A stretch of 64,000 nucleotides of DNA. Origin: Chryseobacterium daecheongense (GTDB lineage: Bacteria > Bacteroidota > Bacteroidia > Flavobacteriales > Weeksellaceae). The translations under genes and the position numbers were made by a program. Of this stretch, positions 1-8,776 are shown one piece after another (position 1 is the first letter of the stretch; each line of letters opens with the position of its first letter). Below the pieces are notes generated by a model. The model did no database searches and was not told the origin of the DNA. It was given only the letters and a program-made list of their open reading frames with translations. The DNA lies in NCBI GenBank assembly GCA_027920525.1, contig CP115858.1:186001-250000 (forward strand), given 5' to 3'.

Positions 1-1194
1 AAACAGGCCGCTGTTGCCGTAGAAAAGAATGACAGGCTGATCACCGGATCAAAAGGAATGCTCCTGCCAACAATAGAAGCAGGGGTAAACCACACGTATA
101 GTTTCGGATCTTCAATCAACCAGTCCAGTAATCAGCGTGAAGCTCTTAATACACAATACGATCAATTCAACGCAAGGGCGGATTGGGAACTGTTCAACTG
201 GAAAAATTTCCTGAATATCTCTCTTTCTAAATTGAATAAAGAAACCAGTACCTACAAGCTTGCGCAGGCTAAAAATGAAGTAAAGCTGAATGTTATACAG
301 ATGTTCTTCACGTATCAGAACAGCAAAAGCTGGCTGGAAGTGCTGGAAACCCAGATCTCAGGCATTGAAGAGCAGATTAAACGGACTGAAAAGGAGGTGG
401 AGATTGGCAACAGGCCCAAAAGCGATATCTATGATATAAAAGCCAATTTAGGAACTTTACAGGAGCAATGGGTATCCGCCAAGAACCAGCGTGACCTGTC
501 AAGGATTAACCTTCTCAATGCTATGGCGGTAACACAAGATTCGATAGATTTTGTCATGGATAATGAGAATCCTCTTTCAGAAAGTGAATTTCAGGATCCC
601 GACTTTACAAAAAGGCTTTTAGAAAAGAATCCGGCTTACCAGTCGGTGATGGCGGAGATTAATGCACAGAAAAAAAAGGAAGAGGTAGCAAGAGCCGGAT
701 ATTGGCCAACTTTGAACGGAACCTATAGCTGGTCAACTTTTTATAATAAGGTTTTGGGAAAAGATAATGCGTCGACCCTTAGTTTTTCTGATCAGTTCGG
801 ACAAAATAAGAATCAATCCCTTAGTTTCGGCCTCAGTATTCCCGTTTTCAATAAACTTCAGGTAAAAACAAATGTTGAGATCGCAAAACTGAATGCTATC
901 AATTCCAACTATGACAAAGAACTGGTAATTAATAATCTCACACAAACCATCAATTCCATAAAAGCCCAGTTTCTGAATGCACAGGAAAAATACCATCTTC
1001 TGGATCTCAATTTTGAAAATCAGAAACTGTCATTTCAGAAATCGGAAGAAAAATACAAAGAGGGTTTAATGGATGCCTATACCTTCTTCGTTGTTAGGAA
1101 CGGTTGGCTCCAGGCCAATTATAATCTCATCAGCAGTAAGAATGATCTTATTCAGCAGACTGAATTATTAAAAGTGCTGGAATCCGGTTTATAA
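1..1194 (+). CDS. TolC-family outer membrane efflux protein (5' end outside window)
   Basis: The reading frame is open from base 1, so the gene begins upstream; 397 residues are visible. It shows the two-fold long helical pattern of TolC/OEP proteins: a coiled stretch around visible residues 85-165, the motif EIGNRPKSDIYDIKA, a central beta segment with alternating aromatic residues, and a second helical repeat ending in 'EKYKEGLMDAYTFF'. The family forms the outer-membrane channel of tripartite RND, ABC or MFS pumps; the matching inner-membrane and adaptor genes would lie upstream. A hairpin terminator follows. The family call is firm; the substrate is unknown. Confidence 0.88.
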   Translation, partial: KQAAVAVEKNDRLITGSKGMLLPTIEAGVNHTYSFGSSINQSSNQREALNTQYDQFNARADWELFNWKNFLNISLSKLNKETSTYKLAQAKNEVKLNVIQMFFTYQNSKSWLEVLETQISGIEEQIKRTEKEVEIGNRPKSDIYDIKANLGTLQEQWVSAKNQRDLSRINLLNAMAVTQDSIDFVMDNENPLSESEFQDPDFTKRLLEKNPAYQSVMAEINAQKKKEEVARAGYWPTLNGTYSWSTFYNKVLGKDNASTLSFSDQFGQNKNQSLSFGLSIPVFNKLQVKTNVEIAKLNAINSNYDKELVINNLTQTINSIKAQFLNAQEKYHLLDLNFENQKLSFQKSEEKYKEGLMDAYTFFVVRNGWLQANYNLISSKNDLIQQTELLKVLESGL

Positions 1195-1244
1195 AAACGG
1201 GTCAGCAGAAAAATAAAAACCTATTTAACACTGATTATATTGAA

Positions 1245-1277
1245 GGCTATCCCGGATTTTCGGAATAGCCTTTTTTT
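1245..1277 (+). terminator. Rho-independent terminator after the TolC-like gene
   Basis: GGCTATCCCG and CGGAATAGCC form a stem with one mismatch and a short ATTTT-side loop, followed by seven T residues. It lies between convergent genes, 50 bases after the efflux gene stop. Confidence 0.8.
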
Positions 1278-1294
1278 GGTTCAATCGTTATAAA

Positions 1295-2104
1295 TTATTG
1301 AATTACAGCATTTCTTTTACTCAGAGTGTGAGCAGAAAAATAACCTAAAGCACCATTGCTGATGTTACTCGGCGGATTGGATGGAGTTACTCCACCACCG
1401 GGGCCGCCTCCATCAATGATTTGAAGCAATGCACTGTAGTACGTGAATACATTATTATCAATAGATTGCATTTCTACATGGATGGTGTCACCAACTACAA
1501 CCTTGTGGCTGTTTCCGTCTTCGTCATCATTGGGAAGAAACAAAGGGCGCTGATTCAGTAATCCGTTATTGATATTATCTGAAAATACTTCAAGCGTCTT
1601 TTTAGGCTTGCTGTTGATAGTAAAGCTAAAAAGATAACGGTTTCCCAAGGCTACAGGATCCGTGAAAAGAGGCAAAAGGGTATAAGTGGTCTCTCCTCCG
1701 AATACAAAGGAATCCTGAGTAAGGCCATCGAAACTTACAGCTGCAGGCATAGTGCTTTGAGCAGTATATTGTTGTCCCTCAGCCTGTATTTTTAAAGTAT
1801 AAGTCCTTCCCGATACTCCGCTGAAGTTGGTCGTCTGATATTTTCCGTCTCCGATATATTGCAGGGTTTCTGTCTGTCCCGTGTTATCGCTTACAATCAC
1901 CTGTGCATTGGTAACAGCAGGATACAAATTATTTTCGGTAACCGCTACTGATTTTGTTATTCTTACAATATAAGGACCAGGTTGATCTGTAATGTTTCCT
2001 TCAATGACGATCTTTCCACTCTGATCAGCCAGATCAAGGTCTATTTCTTTTTGACAAGAGGTCAATAAAAACAAGGATAATATGATAAAAAATATATTCT
2101 TCAT
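1295..2104 (-). CDS. DUF4249 family lipoprotein
   Basis: A 269-residue exported lipoprotein: signal peptide with lipobox LLTSC at residues 13-17, then 'QKEIDLDL', the usual start of DUF4249 proteins. The body is beta-rich (an Ig-like half at about residues 25-125 and a second half to the end). DUF4249 proteins in Bacteroidota are encoded directly after a TonB-dependent receptor and are thought to be its surface partner, loosely like SusD for SusC. Here only 3 bases separate it from the upstream receptor stop, so co-transcription and probably translational coupling are expected. The ligand is unknown. Confidence 0.85.
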   Translation of the reverse strand: MKNIFFIILSLFLLTSCQKEIDLDLADQSGKIVIEGNITDQPGPYIVRITKSVAVTENNLYPAVTNAQVIVSDNTGQTETLQYIGDGKYQTTNFSGVSGRTYTLKIQAEGQQYTAQSTMPAAVSFDGLTQDSFVFGGETTYTLLPLFTDPVALGNRYLFSFTINSKPKKTLEVFSDNINNGLLNQRPLFLPNDDEDGNSHKVVVGDTIHVEMQSIDNNVFTYYSALLQIIDGGGPGGGVTPSNPPSNISNGALGYFSAHTLSKRNAVIQ

Positions 2105-2107
2105 GAT

Positions 2108-4441
2108 TTAAAATTTGAAATTGTAAGTAATATTAGGTACCCAACGGAATAATGAAGTTTGCATAGCACGCGTAGTTCCCGGATTATTTGGATTGTCTTC
2201 AAAAGTAATAGTATAGGCGTTTTCTCTACCATATATATTATAAATACCAAATGACCAAGATCCGTGGAACCGTTTGGTGGAATTAGGCTCATAAGTAGCA
2301 CTTAGGTCCATCCTGTGGTAAGCGGGCATTCTATCCGCATTCCTGCTGCTGTACTGGAAAACGGTTTGTCCGTTCAGCTCATATTTCCCGGTAGGAAAAG
2401 TTACCGCATTTCCGGTGCTGTAAACAAATAACCCGGAAAAGGACCATTTTGGGTTTAGCTGATAGGTGGCCACAACGGATAAGTCGTGGGTTTTATCCAT
2501 TCGTGCATTGTACCATTCGTTATCATTGATCCCATTGATTTTTCTCTCTGTTTTAGACAATGTATATGAGATCCAGCCTGTTAATTTCCCGCTTTTCTTT
2601 TTTGCAATCAATTCCAGACCATAAGCCCTTCCTTTTCCGAATAATAACTCACTTTCTACATCTGCTGCAGTATCAAAGGTAATTTGCGCACCGTTTTTAA
2701 AGTCGATCTGATTTTTCATTGATTTGTAATACACCTCAGCATTAATCTCGTAATTGTTGTTATTGAAATTTCTGCTGTAGCCTACACTTACCTGATCTGC
2801 AATTTCGGGCTTTACCGTATAGCTGCTCCCGATCCACTGATCTGTAGGGTTTCCGCTGCTGCTATTGCTCAAAAGATGCAGATTCTGGGTGTTTCTGGAG
2901 TATCCTCCTTTTACACTGCTCACTTCATTGATCCTGTAATTGGCTGTAATACGCGGTTCCGGATTTACATATGTTTTCCCGAATTTTCCTTTTTCAAGAT
3001 ATCTGCTGTCCGTAAGAACACCGTTATCATAACTATTAAATGTATCTCCACCTAAAACACTGAATGTAGAGAGCCGCACACCATAATTAATGGTCAGCTT
3101 TTCGGTTGCTTTGAAATCATCGTTGATATAAATGGCATTTTCCCACGAATACCGTGGATTTCTTGGAAAGCTGCTGACACTTGTTCCTGAAGCACTGCTC
3201 GGTGTCAGGGTATGGTAAATGGACTGTAGGCCAAAACGAACCGAATGTTTGTTTCCGGCAAACCACGTGAAATCCTGTTTAAGGTTCCAGTCCTGGATCT
3301 CTGAGTTCAGTCCGAATTTATTATCATTACTTTCCAGGCTTACTTTATAATTATAGTCGCTGTAGATCAGGGAAGTGTTGGAGAATAATTTACTGCTGAT
3401 GATGCTGTTCCATCGCAAAGTAGCGGTTGTATTTCCCCAATCTGTCGCAAAGGTCTTCCCGATTCCCAAAACGTCTCTTCCAAAATATCCGGATAAATAC
3501 AGTCGGTTATTATCATTGATCTGATAATTGGCCTTTAAGTTCAGATCATAGAAATACAGCTTACTGTCCTTAAAATCTTCACTTCCTTTTAGAAATAAAT
3601 CCGCATACGTTCTTCTTCCGGAAACTATAAACGATGATTTTTCTTTTTGAATAGGACCTTCCACACTTAATCTGCTGCTGATCAAACCAATTCCTCCATT
3701 GATATTATAATCTTTATTATTTCCATCCTTCATTTTCACGTCCATGACAGAAGAAAGGCGACCACCGTATTGTGCGGGGCTGTTTCCTTTGATGATACTG
3801 GCATCCTTTAAGGCATCACTGTTAAATGTGCTGAAAAAACCCAACAGGTGAGAAGCATTATAAACAGGTGCTTCATCCAGTAAAATTAAGTTTTGATCGG
3901 TAGCTCCACCTCTAACACTGAATCCACTGCTTCCCTCACCATTACTTTTGATCCCCGGCAACAACTGAATGGTTTTCATAACATCCTTTTCACCGAATAA
4001 AACCGGAAGCTTCTCGATATTTTTAATACTTAAAGTCTCGGTACCCATTTGGGCAGTAGAAAGGTTTTTATCTTTTTTTACTCCGGAGATGATCACTTCA
4101 TCAATCTTTGCTGTTCTCTCTTCTTCCTCCTGGTTCAGCGGAAGGTCCAGCTTGATATTCTTATCTACCGTGATGCTCTGTTCAAAATCCCTGTATCCCG
4201 GATATGAAATGACCATGGTGTAATTTCCTTCCGGTAGCGATAAAGAGTAGAAGCCATATTCATTGGCAACCACATTTATCGAAGGATCTTCAGCTACTTT
4301 TACGGTAACCCCAATCAACAATTCTCCGTTTTTTTTATCCTTGATCGTTCCGCTAACCGTGTATTTTTGTTGCGCTAAAACGACCGTACTGAAACAGAGT
4401 GCAGCTGAGGCAGCCGCAATTTTAAAAAAAGATGTTTGCAT
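2108..4441 (-). CDS. TonB-dependent receptor with N-terminal carboxypeptidase-like domain
   Basis: 777 residues. Signal peptide 1-23 (ending VLAQQ), a carboxypeptidase regulatory-like beta-sandwich at about 27-110, TonB box/plug from about 115 (IDEVIISGVKK) with the conserved 'GFSVRGGATDQNLILLDEAPVYN' segment read as plug core, then a 22-strand barrel ending in an aromatic C-terminus (NITYNFKF), the signal for BAM insertion. It would import a ligand across the outer membrane using TonB-ExbBD energy. It pairs with the DUF4249 lipoprotein three bases downstream. The substrate cannot be told from sequence. Confidence 0.93.
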   Translation of the reverse strand: MQTSFFKIAAASAALCFSTVVLAQQKYTVSGTIKDKKNGELLIGVTVKVAEDPSINVVANEYGFYSLSLPEGNYTMVISYPGYRDFEQSITVDKNIKLDLPLNQEEEERTAKIDEVIISGVKKDKNLSTAQMGTETLSIKNIEKLPVLFGEKDVMKTIQLLPGIKSNGEGSSGFSVRGGATDQNLILLDEAPVYNASHLLGFFSTFNSDALKDASIIKGNSPAQYGGRLSSVMDVKMKDGNNKDYNINGGIGLISSRLSVEGPIQKEKSSFIVSGRRTYADLFLKGSEDFKDSKLYFYDLNLKANYQINDNNRLYLSGYFGRDVLGIGKTFATDWGNTTATLRWNSIISSKLFSNTSLIYSDYNYKVSLESNDNKFGLNSEIQDWNLKQDFTWFAGNKHSVRFGLQSIYHTLTPSSASGTSVSSFPRNPRYSWENAIYINDDFKATEKLTINYGVRLSTFSVLGGDTFNSYDNGVLTDSRYLEKGKFGKTYVNPEPRITANYRINEVSSVKGGYSRNTQNLHLLSNSSSGNPTDQWIGSSYTVKPEIADQVSVGYSRNFNNNNYEINAEVYYKSMKNQIDFKNGAQITFDTAADVESELLFGKGRAYGLELIAKKKSGKLTGWISYTLSKTERKINGINDNEWYNARMDKTHDLSVVATYQLNPKWSFSGLFVYSTGNAVTFPTGKYELNGQTVFQYSSRNADRMPAYHRMDLSATYEPNSTKRFHGSWSFGIYNIYGRENAYTITFEDNPNNPGTTRAMQTSLFRWVPNITYNFKF

Positions 4442-5007
4442 TCAGTTTATTATTTAAGTAGTAGATTTTTTAAATATAGTAGTAGGGTTTAATGGTTGAT
4501 TGTTACAAGGATTGAAAAGGAAGTTTAATTTAACTCAGGAAGAGGTTTTTGAGGAATAGGTAAGTCACAGTTTTATAGTTTTTAGTGAATATTTTTAACT
4601 TAGAAATACGTCCTTTGAAAATATGCATCGCGAAAATAGGTATTTTGATTTGTAAAATACATTTATCACTGTTAATTTTCAAACAATTGTGAGTTTTGCA
4701 TCATGGTCTTAGGTTTACGGATCGACCATTTACCGGATTTGAATCATCTTGTTATAGGATTAATAGTTTGTTATTCATGAAAATAACTGAGAAATGATAA
4801 AAATATTGGATGGCAGATTAAAAAAATTAATAATTTTAAAAACTTTTCAAATTATTAAACACTAAAACAATAAACATGAAAAAAGTAACAGGCATCGGAG
4901 GTATCTTTTTTAAATGTAAAGATCTTAATAGGTATTTGATACCAATCATTAAAAGCTAATTTTAAAAGTTATGCTATGATTCACTCATTCCATTTAAATA
5001 TAAAACA
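4442..5007. other. AT-rich intergenic region with a VOC gene remnant
   Basis: 566 bases between the divergent TonB receptor and YciI genes. Apart from the short VOC-like reading frame at 4876-4959 no coding or RNA feature is recognised. The sequence is strongly AT-rich and should hold the promoters of both flanking genes, but no convincing TTG/TAnnTTTG pair was found. Confidence 0.6.
4876..4959 (+). pseudogene. N-terminal remnant of a VOC (glyoxalase/bleomycin-resistance) gene
   Basis: ATG at 4876 opens a 27-codon frame that begins MKKVTGIGGIFFKCKD, which I recognise as the usual N-terminus of flavobacterial VOC-superfamily proteins (first beta strand and metal-side loop). After residue 16 it loses family similarity and stops at 4957. 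Intact VOC proteins are about 120-150 residues. The next gene encodes a YciI protein, a common VOC neighbour, so an internal deletion seems to have removed most of the VOC gene. Recognition is from memory of the family, not from an alignment. Confidence 0.55.
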
Positions 5008-5352
5008 ATGAAAAAATTTATCGTATTATTTAGAGAGCCTGATGGAAGGACCATACAACATTCTGATGATGATATTAAAGCTCATCAGGAAAATTGGAAG
5101 AATTGGTTTTCGACTTGGGGACAAAAGGGAAAACTGGAAGGTGGGAGCGGCTTAACATTAGAAGGAAGAATGATAAAAGATAATGGAAATACAGTCACCA
5201 ATGAAATCTATAAGAATCATCATGAAATCGTTGGAGGGTATTTGTTGTTGAAGTGTACTGATTTTGACGAAGCGGTAGAAATAATGAAAACCTGCCCAAT
5301 TTATGAATTTGATGGCTATGCTGAAATAAGGGAATTGCAAAATCAGGATTAA
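5008..5352 (+). CDS. YciI family protein
   Basis: 114 residues with the YCII fold pattern: N-terminal strand MKKFIVLFRE, a helix with conserved H-x(n)-W (HQENWKNWFSTW, about 31-42), a 'GGSGLTLEGRMI' turn and a C-terminal 'GGYLLLKCTDFDEAVEIMKTCP' strand-helix unit ending EIREL. YciI proteins are small alpha/beta-barrel dimers, some with dehydrochlorinase-like or unknown enzymatic roles. It follows the VOC remnant and shares its MKK start context; a VOC-YciI operon was probably its ancestral setting. Cellular role unknown. Confidence 0.85.
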   Translation: MKKFIVLFREPDGRTIQHSDDDIKAHQENWKNWFSTWGQKGKLEGGSGLTLEGRMIKDNGNTVTNEIYKNHHEIVGGYLLLKCTDFDEAVEIMKTCPIYEFDGYAEIRELQNQD

Positions 5353-5527
5353 AAAGCCTTTGAGGTATGAGCAGTATGGATTGATCATCATCGACTTTGT
5401 TATGTCCATATTATTTCATTGTTGTAATCTTATACCTTTTTTCTATAGAAAGTATGGAAAAAACCAAATACGGTATGCACAAGTCTTATAGACATTATCT
5501 GTATTTTTAGTTTCCAAAATAATAGGC

Positions 5528-6001
5528 ATGCAAAAAATTCCAATTCTGGACTATCTTAAAAAAGTAGTAAATGGTGAAGATGTGAAAGAATACGAAACGT
5601 ATCAGATCTATCCGACCGCCATATCCAAAACTTTAGGTTTTCAGATTAAAGAAATATCAATGGGGGAAGCAAAAGTAGCTATCGATGCTGATACCGAGTT
5701 TCATGGAAACCAGCAGGGAACTGTACATGGTGGACTGCTTTGTGAGTTAGCCGATGCTGCGATTGGGACTGCTCATTCTACTTTAATGAATGAAGGAGAA
5801 AGCTTTACGAGTATAGAATTGAAAATTAATTTCTTCAGGCCTACCTGGAAGGACAGGCTGGTTGCTTACGCAAGACCCATACAATCTGGCAAAACGATCA
5901 CGGTTTATCATTGTGAGATCACCAACACGGAAGGTAAAATGGTCGCAGCTATTACCAGTACGGTAATGACATTGAGAGGAGATAAAGCGAAAGGAAGATA
6001 G
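5528..6001 (+). CDS. PaaI-type hotdog-fold acyl-CoA thioesterase
   Basis: 157 residues with a single 4HBT/PaaI hotdog domain from about residue 40. The diagnostic segment is GTVHGGLLCELADAAIG (His67-Gly-Gly, Asp76), where the family positions its CoA-ester and catalytic water. The following 'FTSIELKINFFRP' strand is typical of the PaaI group. Expected to hydrolyse an acyl- or aryl-CoA thioester in the cytoplasm. It stands alone between a YciI gene and an aminopeptidase, with no phenylacetate genes nearby, so the paa symbol is not warranted. Confidence 0.88.
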   Translation: MQKIPILDYLKKVVNGEDVKEYETYQIYPTAISKTLGFQIKEISMGEAKVAIDADTEFHGNQQGTVHGGLLCELADAAIGTAHSTLMNEGESFTSIELKINFFRPTWKDRLVAYARPIQSGKTITVYHCEITNTEGKMVAAITSTVMTLRGDKAKGR

Positions 6002-6106
6002 AAACTCTATTACAATTTTCCTGAAGTCGGTATAGAAATACGGAATAGCTTGGGTAAAATTATAGTTCAGTTATCTTTTAGCTGCATTTAATTTCCGATC
6101 AATTCT

Positions 6107-6114
6107 TATATTTG
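6107..6114 (+). promoter_or_regulatory. TATATTTG -7 element immediately before the M1 peptidase start
   Basis: TATATTTG matches the Bacteroidota -7 consensus TAnnTTTG and ends 4 bases before the ATG at 6119. Transcription would start at about the ATG, implying a leaderless or nearly leaderless mRNA. No good TTG -33 element was found at the usual spacing, so confidence is limited. Confidence 0.4.
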
Positions 6115-6118
6115 ATCT

Positions 6119-8683
6119 ATGAAAAAAGGATTATTGACGTTATTTATTGTTGCATTTGCTAGTTATTCTCAGGCACAAATGAAATCCCCGCCAAGGGTAG
6201 AACAAGGAGTTTCTTACGAATTAGCACAGTTCAGAAAAAATATATTAAGCGGCATCAGATATGAGCTTAGTTTAAACATCCCAGAAAACAAATCCGAAAG
6301 GATAAAGGCAAATGAAATTCTGCATTTTACCTATAAAAAACAGGATGAAGCTCCGTTACAAATAGACTTTAAGGAAGAAGCTGCATCTTTAATTTCTGTA
6401 TCTGTAAACGGTAAGGCCGTAAAACCGGTTCTGGAAAATGAACATATAATTATTGAATCCAGATTTCTTCAACCAGGAGCTAACGAGATTCATTTTACGT
6501 TTCTCGCAGGTGATGCAGCGTTGAACAGACGTGATGGTTATCTATATACTCTTTTTGTTCCAGACCGGGCCAGGACTATGTTTCCCTGTTTTGATCAGCC
6601 CAATCTGAAAGCCAGTTACACGTTGTCCCTTACGATTCCTGAAAAATGGAATGCTTTAGCCAATGGAAAACTGAAAGAAACAAGTATCCGGAAAGGAACA
6701 AAAACATTAAATTTTGTAGCTTCAGACCTGCTTCCAACCTATTTATTTTCTTTTGCTGCCGGAGATTTTAAAGATTTTACAGCAAAAATCGGAAAGGAAG
6801 ATTCTAAAATCCTATACCGTGAAACGGATTCTGTGAAAATTAAGAACAGTATGGACTCTGTATTCACACTCTACCGAAATTCCCTGGCTTACTATGAGAA
6901 ATGGACTGACATTCCACATCCATTCCAAAAGCATGGAATGGTTGCGGTACCCGATTTTCAGTTTGGAGGTATGGAGCATCCCGGGGCTATACTATTTCAA
7001 AACTCAACCTTGTTTTTAGATAAAAATGCCACCCAAAATCAGTTAAACAGTCGTTCCAATCTTATTGCCCATGAAGTAGCCCATTTGTGGTTTGGAGATA
7101 TGGTGACAATGGATTGGTTCAACGATGTCTGGATGAAAGAGGTATTTGCCAATTTTATGGCAGACAAAAGTACCGGAGCTGCATCAGATAAAAGTGTGTA
7201 TGATCTCAAGTTTTTAACGACACACTTTCCGGCTGCTTATTCTGTAGACAGGACTCTGGGAGCGAATCCGATACGTCAGACTCTGGATAATCTGAAAAAT
7301 GCAGGAATGATGTACGGTCCTATTATTTATAACAAAGCCCCCATTATGATGAGACAGCTGGAGCTGTTAACAGGAGAGGAGAATTTCAGGAAAGGAATTG
7401 ATGAATACCTTAAGAAATATGCATACAGCAATGCAACCTGGCCGGATCTTATAAGGATTCTGGACCAATATACAGATGAGGATTTACAAAGCTGGAATAA
7501 AGTTTGGGTGAATGATCCCGGAAGACCGGTTTTTGATAATGAAATACAATATAAAGGGAATACGATTGATCATTTTACGATCTTACAACATCCCGAGCAT
7601 GGAAAAGAGCATAAATCCTGGCCACAGGAGTTCCAGATTGCTTTATTTTATCCGGACAGGGTTGAAAAAACAGAAGTTAAAATTTCAGGAAGACAGCAGG
7701 AAATTACAGCATTAAAAGGAAAAATGAAACCTCTTTTCATTCTGCAGAACTCTTCCGGTATTGGATACGGCATATTCGGTATAGACAAAGGAATGCTGTC
7801 CAACTTTTCTCTGGTTAAAGATCCTGTCAACAGAGCGAGCGCCTATATTTCATTATATGAAAATATGCTGGGAGGAACGGGTATTAGTCCACAGGATTTG
7901 TTGTATTTTTTTACAGCACAACTTCAAAATGAAACTTCTGAGCTGAATCTACGTCTTATCATGGGATATATTTCGGGTATTTACTGGGAATTTTTACCGG
8001 AATCTCAGCGGATAAAAGAATCGGAAAATTTAGAAAATACCTTATGGAAAGCGTTACAGGTGCAAACCACAAAAAATAATAAAAAAATTCTTTTTGACGG
8101 ATACCAAGGAATCTTTCAATCTAAAAAAGCGTATGATAATTTGTATGCCATCTGGAAATCACAAACTCCACCCGAAGGTGTGTCTTTGAATGATGAAGAT
8201 TATACAGGACTTGCGCTTTCTTTATCATTAAGGAATAACAACAATAATGATCTCCTGCAGGAACAGTTAGCTCGTATTAAAAATCCGGACCGGATCAACC
8301 GTTTTAAGATCATTATGAAAGCGGCATCTTCAGATCAGAAAACCCGTGATGATTTTTTCAAAAGCTTATCCGAAAAACAAAACAGAACCAATGAATCTGC
8401 CGTGGGGGCTGCCGTAGGATATTTACATCACCCATTGAGACAGCAGACTTCTATCAGCTATCTTCCAAAAACTTTAGAATTGTTACAGGAAATACAAAAA
8501 ACCGGAGACATATTTTTTCCTGATAACTGGCTTCGTTCTGCATTCGGAAATTATCAGGATCCAAAGGCACTTGAAATTGTCAATCAGTTCCTTTTGAACA
8601 ATCCGGATTATAATAAAATCCTGAAGAATAAGATTTTGCAGGCCTCTGATAATCTGAGAAGGGCCCAAAAACTTGTAAAATAA
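6119..8683 (+). CDS. M1 family zinc metallo-aminopeptidase, exported
   Basis: 854 residues. Signal peptide 1-19 (ending SQAQ), N-terminal beta domain, the exopeptidase motif GGMEHPGA (family GxMEN; here MEH), and the zinc site H318-E-V-A-H322 followed by E341 (KEVFANF) 18 residues after the second His, as in M1 enzymes. The C-terminal half (from about 480) is less conserved and ends in an ERAP1-like helical repeat region. It should remove N-terminal residues from peptides in the periplasm or at the surface. The Asn-to-His change in the MEN motif occurs in some members of the family. The start is fixed by the signal peptide. Confidence 0.93.
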   Translation: MKKGLLTLFIVAFASYSQAQMKSPPRVEQGVSYELAQFRKNILSGIRYELSLNIPENKSERIKANEILHFTYKKQDEAPLQIDFKEEAASLISVSVNGKAVKPVLENEHIIIESRFLQPGANEIHFTFLAGDAALNRRDGYLYTLFVPDRARTMFPCFDQPNLKASYTLSLTIPEKWNALANGKLKETSIRKGTKTLNFVASDLLPTYLFSFAAGDFKDFTAKIGKEDSKILYRETDSVKIKNSMDSVFTLYRNSLAYYEKWTDIPHPFQKHGMVAVPDFQFGGMEHPGAILFQNSTLFLDKNATQNQLNSRSNLIAHEVAHLWFGDMVTMDWFNDVWMKEVFANFMADKSTGAASDKSVYDLKFLTTHFPAAYSVDRTLGANPIRQTLDNLKNAGMMYGPIIYNKAPIMMRQLELLTGEENFRKGIDEYLKKYAYSNATWPDLIRILDQYTDEDLQSWNKVWVNDPGRPVFDNEIQYKGNTIDHFTILQHPEHGKEHKSWPQEFQIALFYPDRVEKTEVKISGRQQEITALKGKMKPLFILQNSSGIGYGIFGIDKGMLSNFSLVKDPVNRASAYISLYENMLGGTGISPQDLLYFFTAQLQNETSELNLRLIMGYISGIYWEFLPESQRIKESENLENTLWKALQVQTTKNNKKILFDGYQGIFQSKKAYDNLYAIWKSQTPPEGVSLNDEDYTGLALSLSLRNNNNNDLLQEQLARIKNPDRINRFKIIMKAASSDQKTRDDFFKSLSEKQNRTNESAVGAAVGYLHHPLRQQTSISYLPKTLELLQEIQKTGDIFFPDNWLRSAFGNYQDPKALEIVNQFLLNNPDYNKILKNKILQASDNLRRAQKLVK

Positions 8684-8776
8684 ACACTTTTCCTGCTTGT
8701 TCAGGAGGATTTGTATGAACAGCTATACATCTGTTTTTCAGAAAATGGTTATATTCGGTGTCGTAAAAAAAATGAT

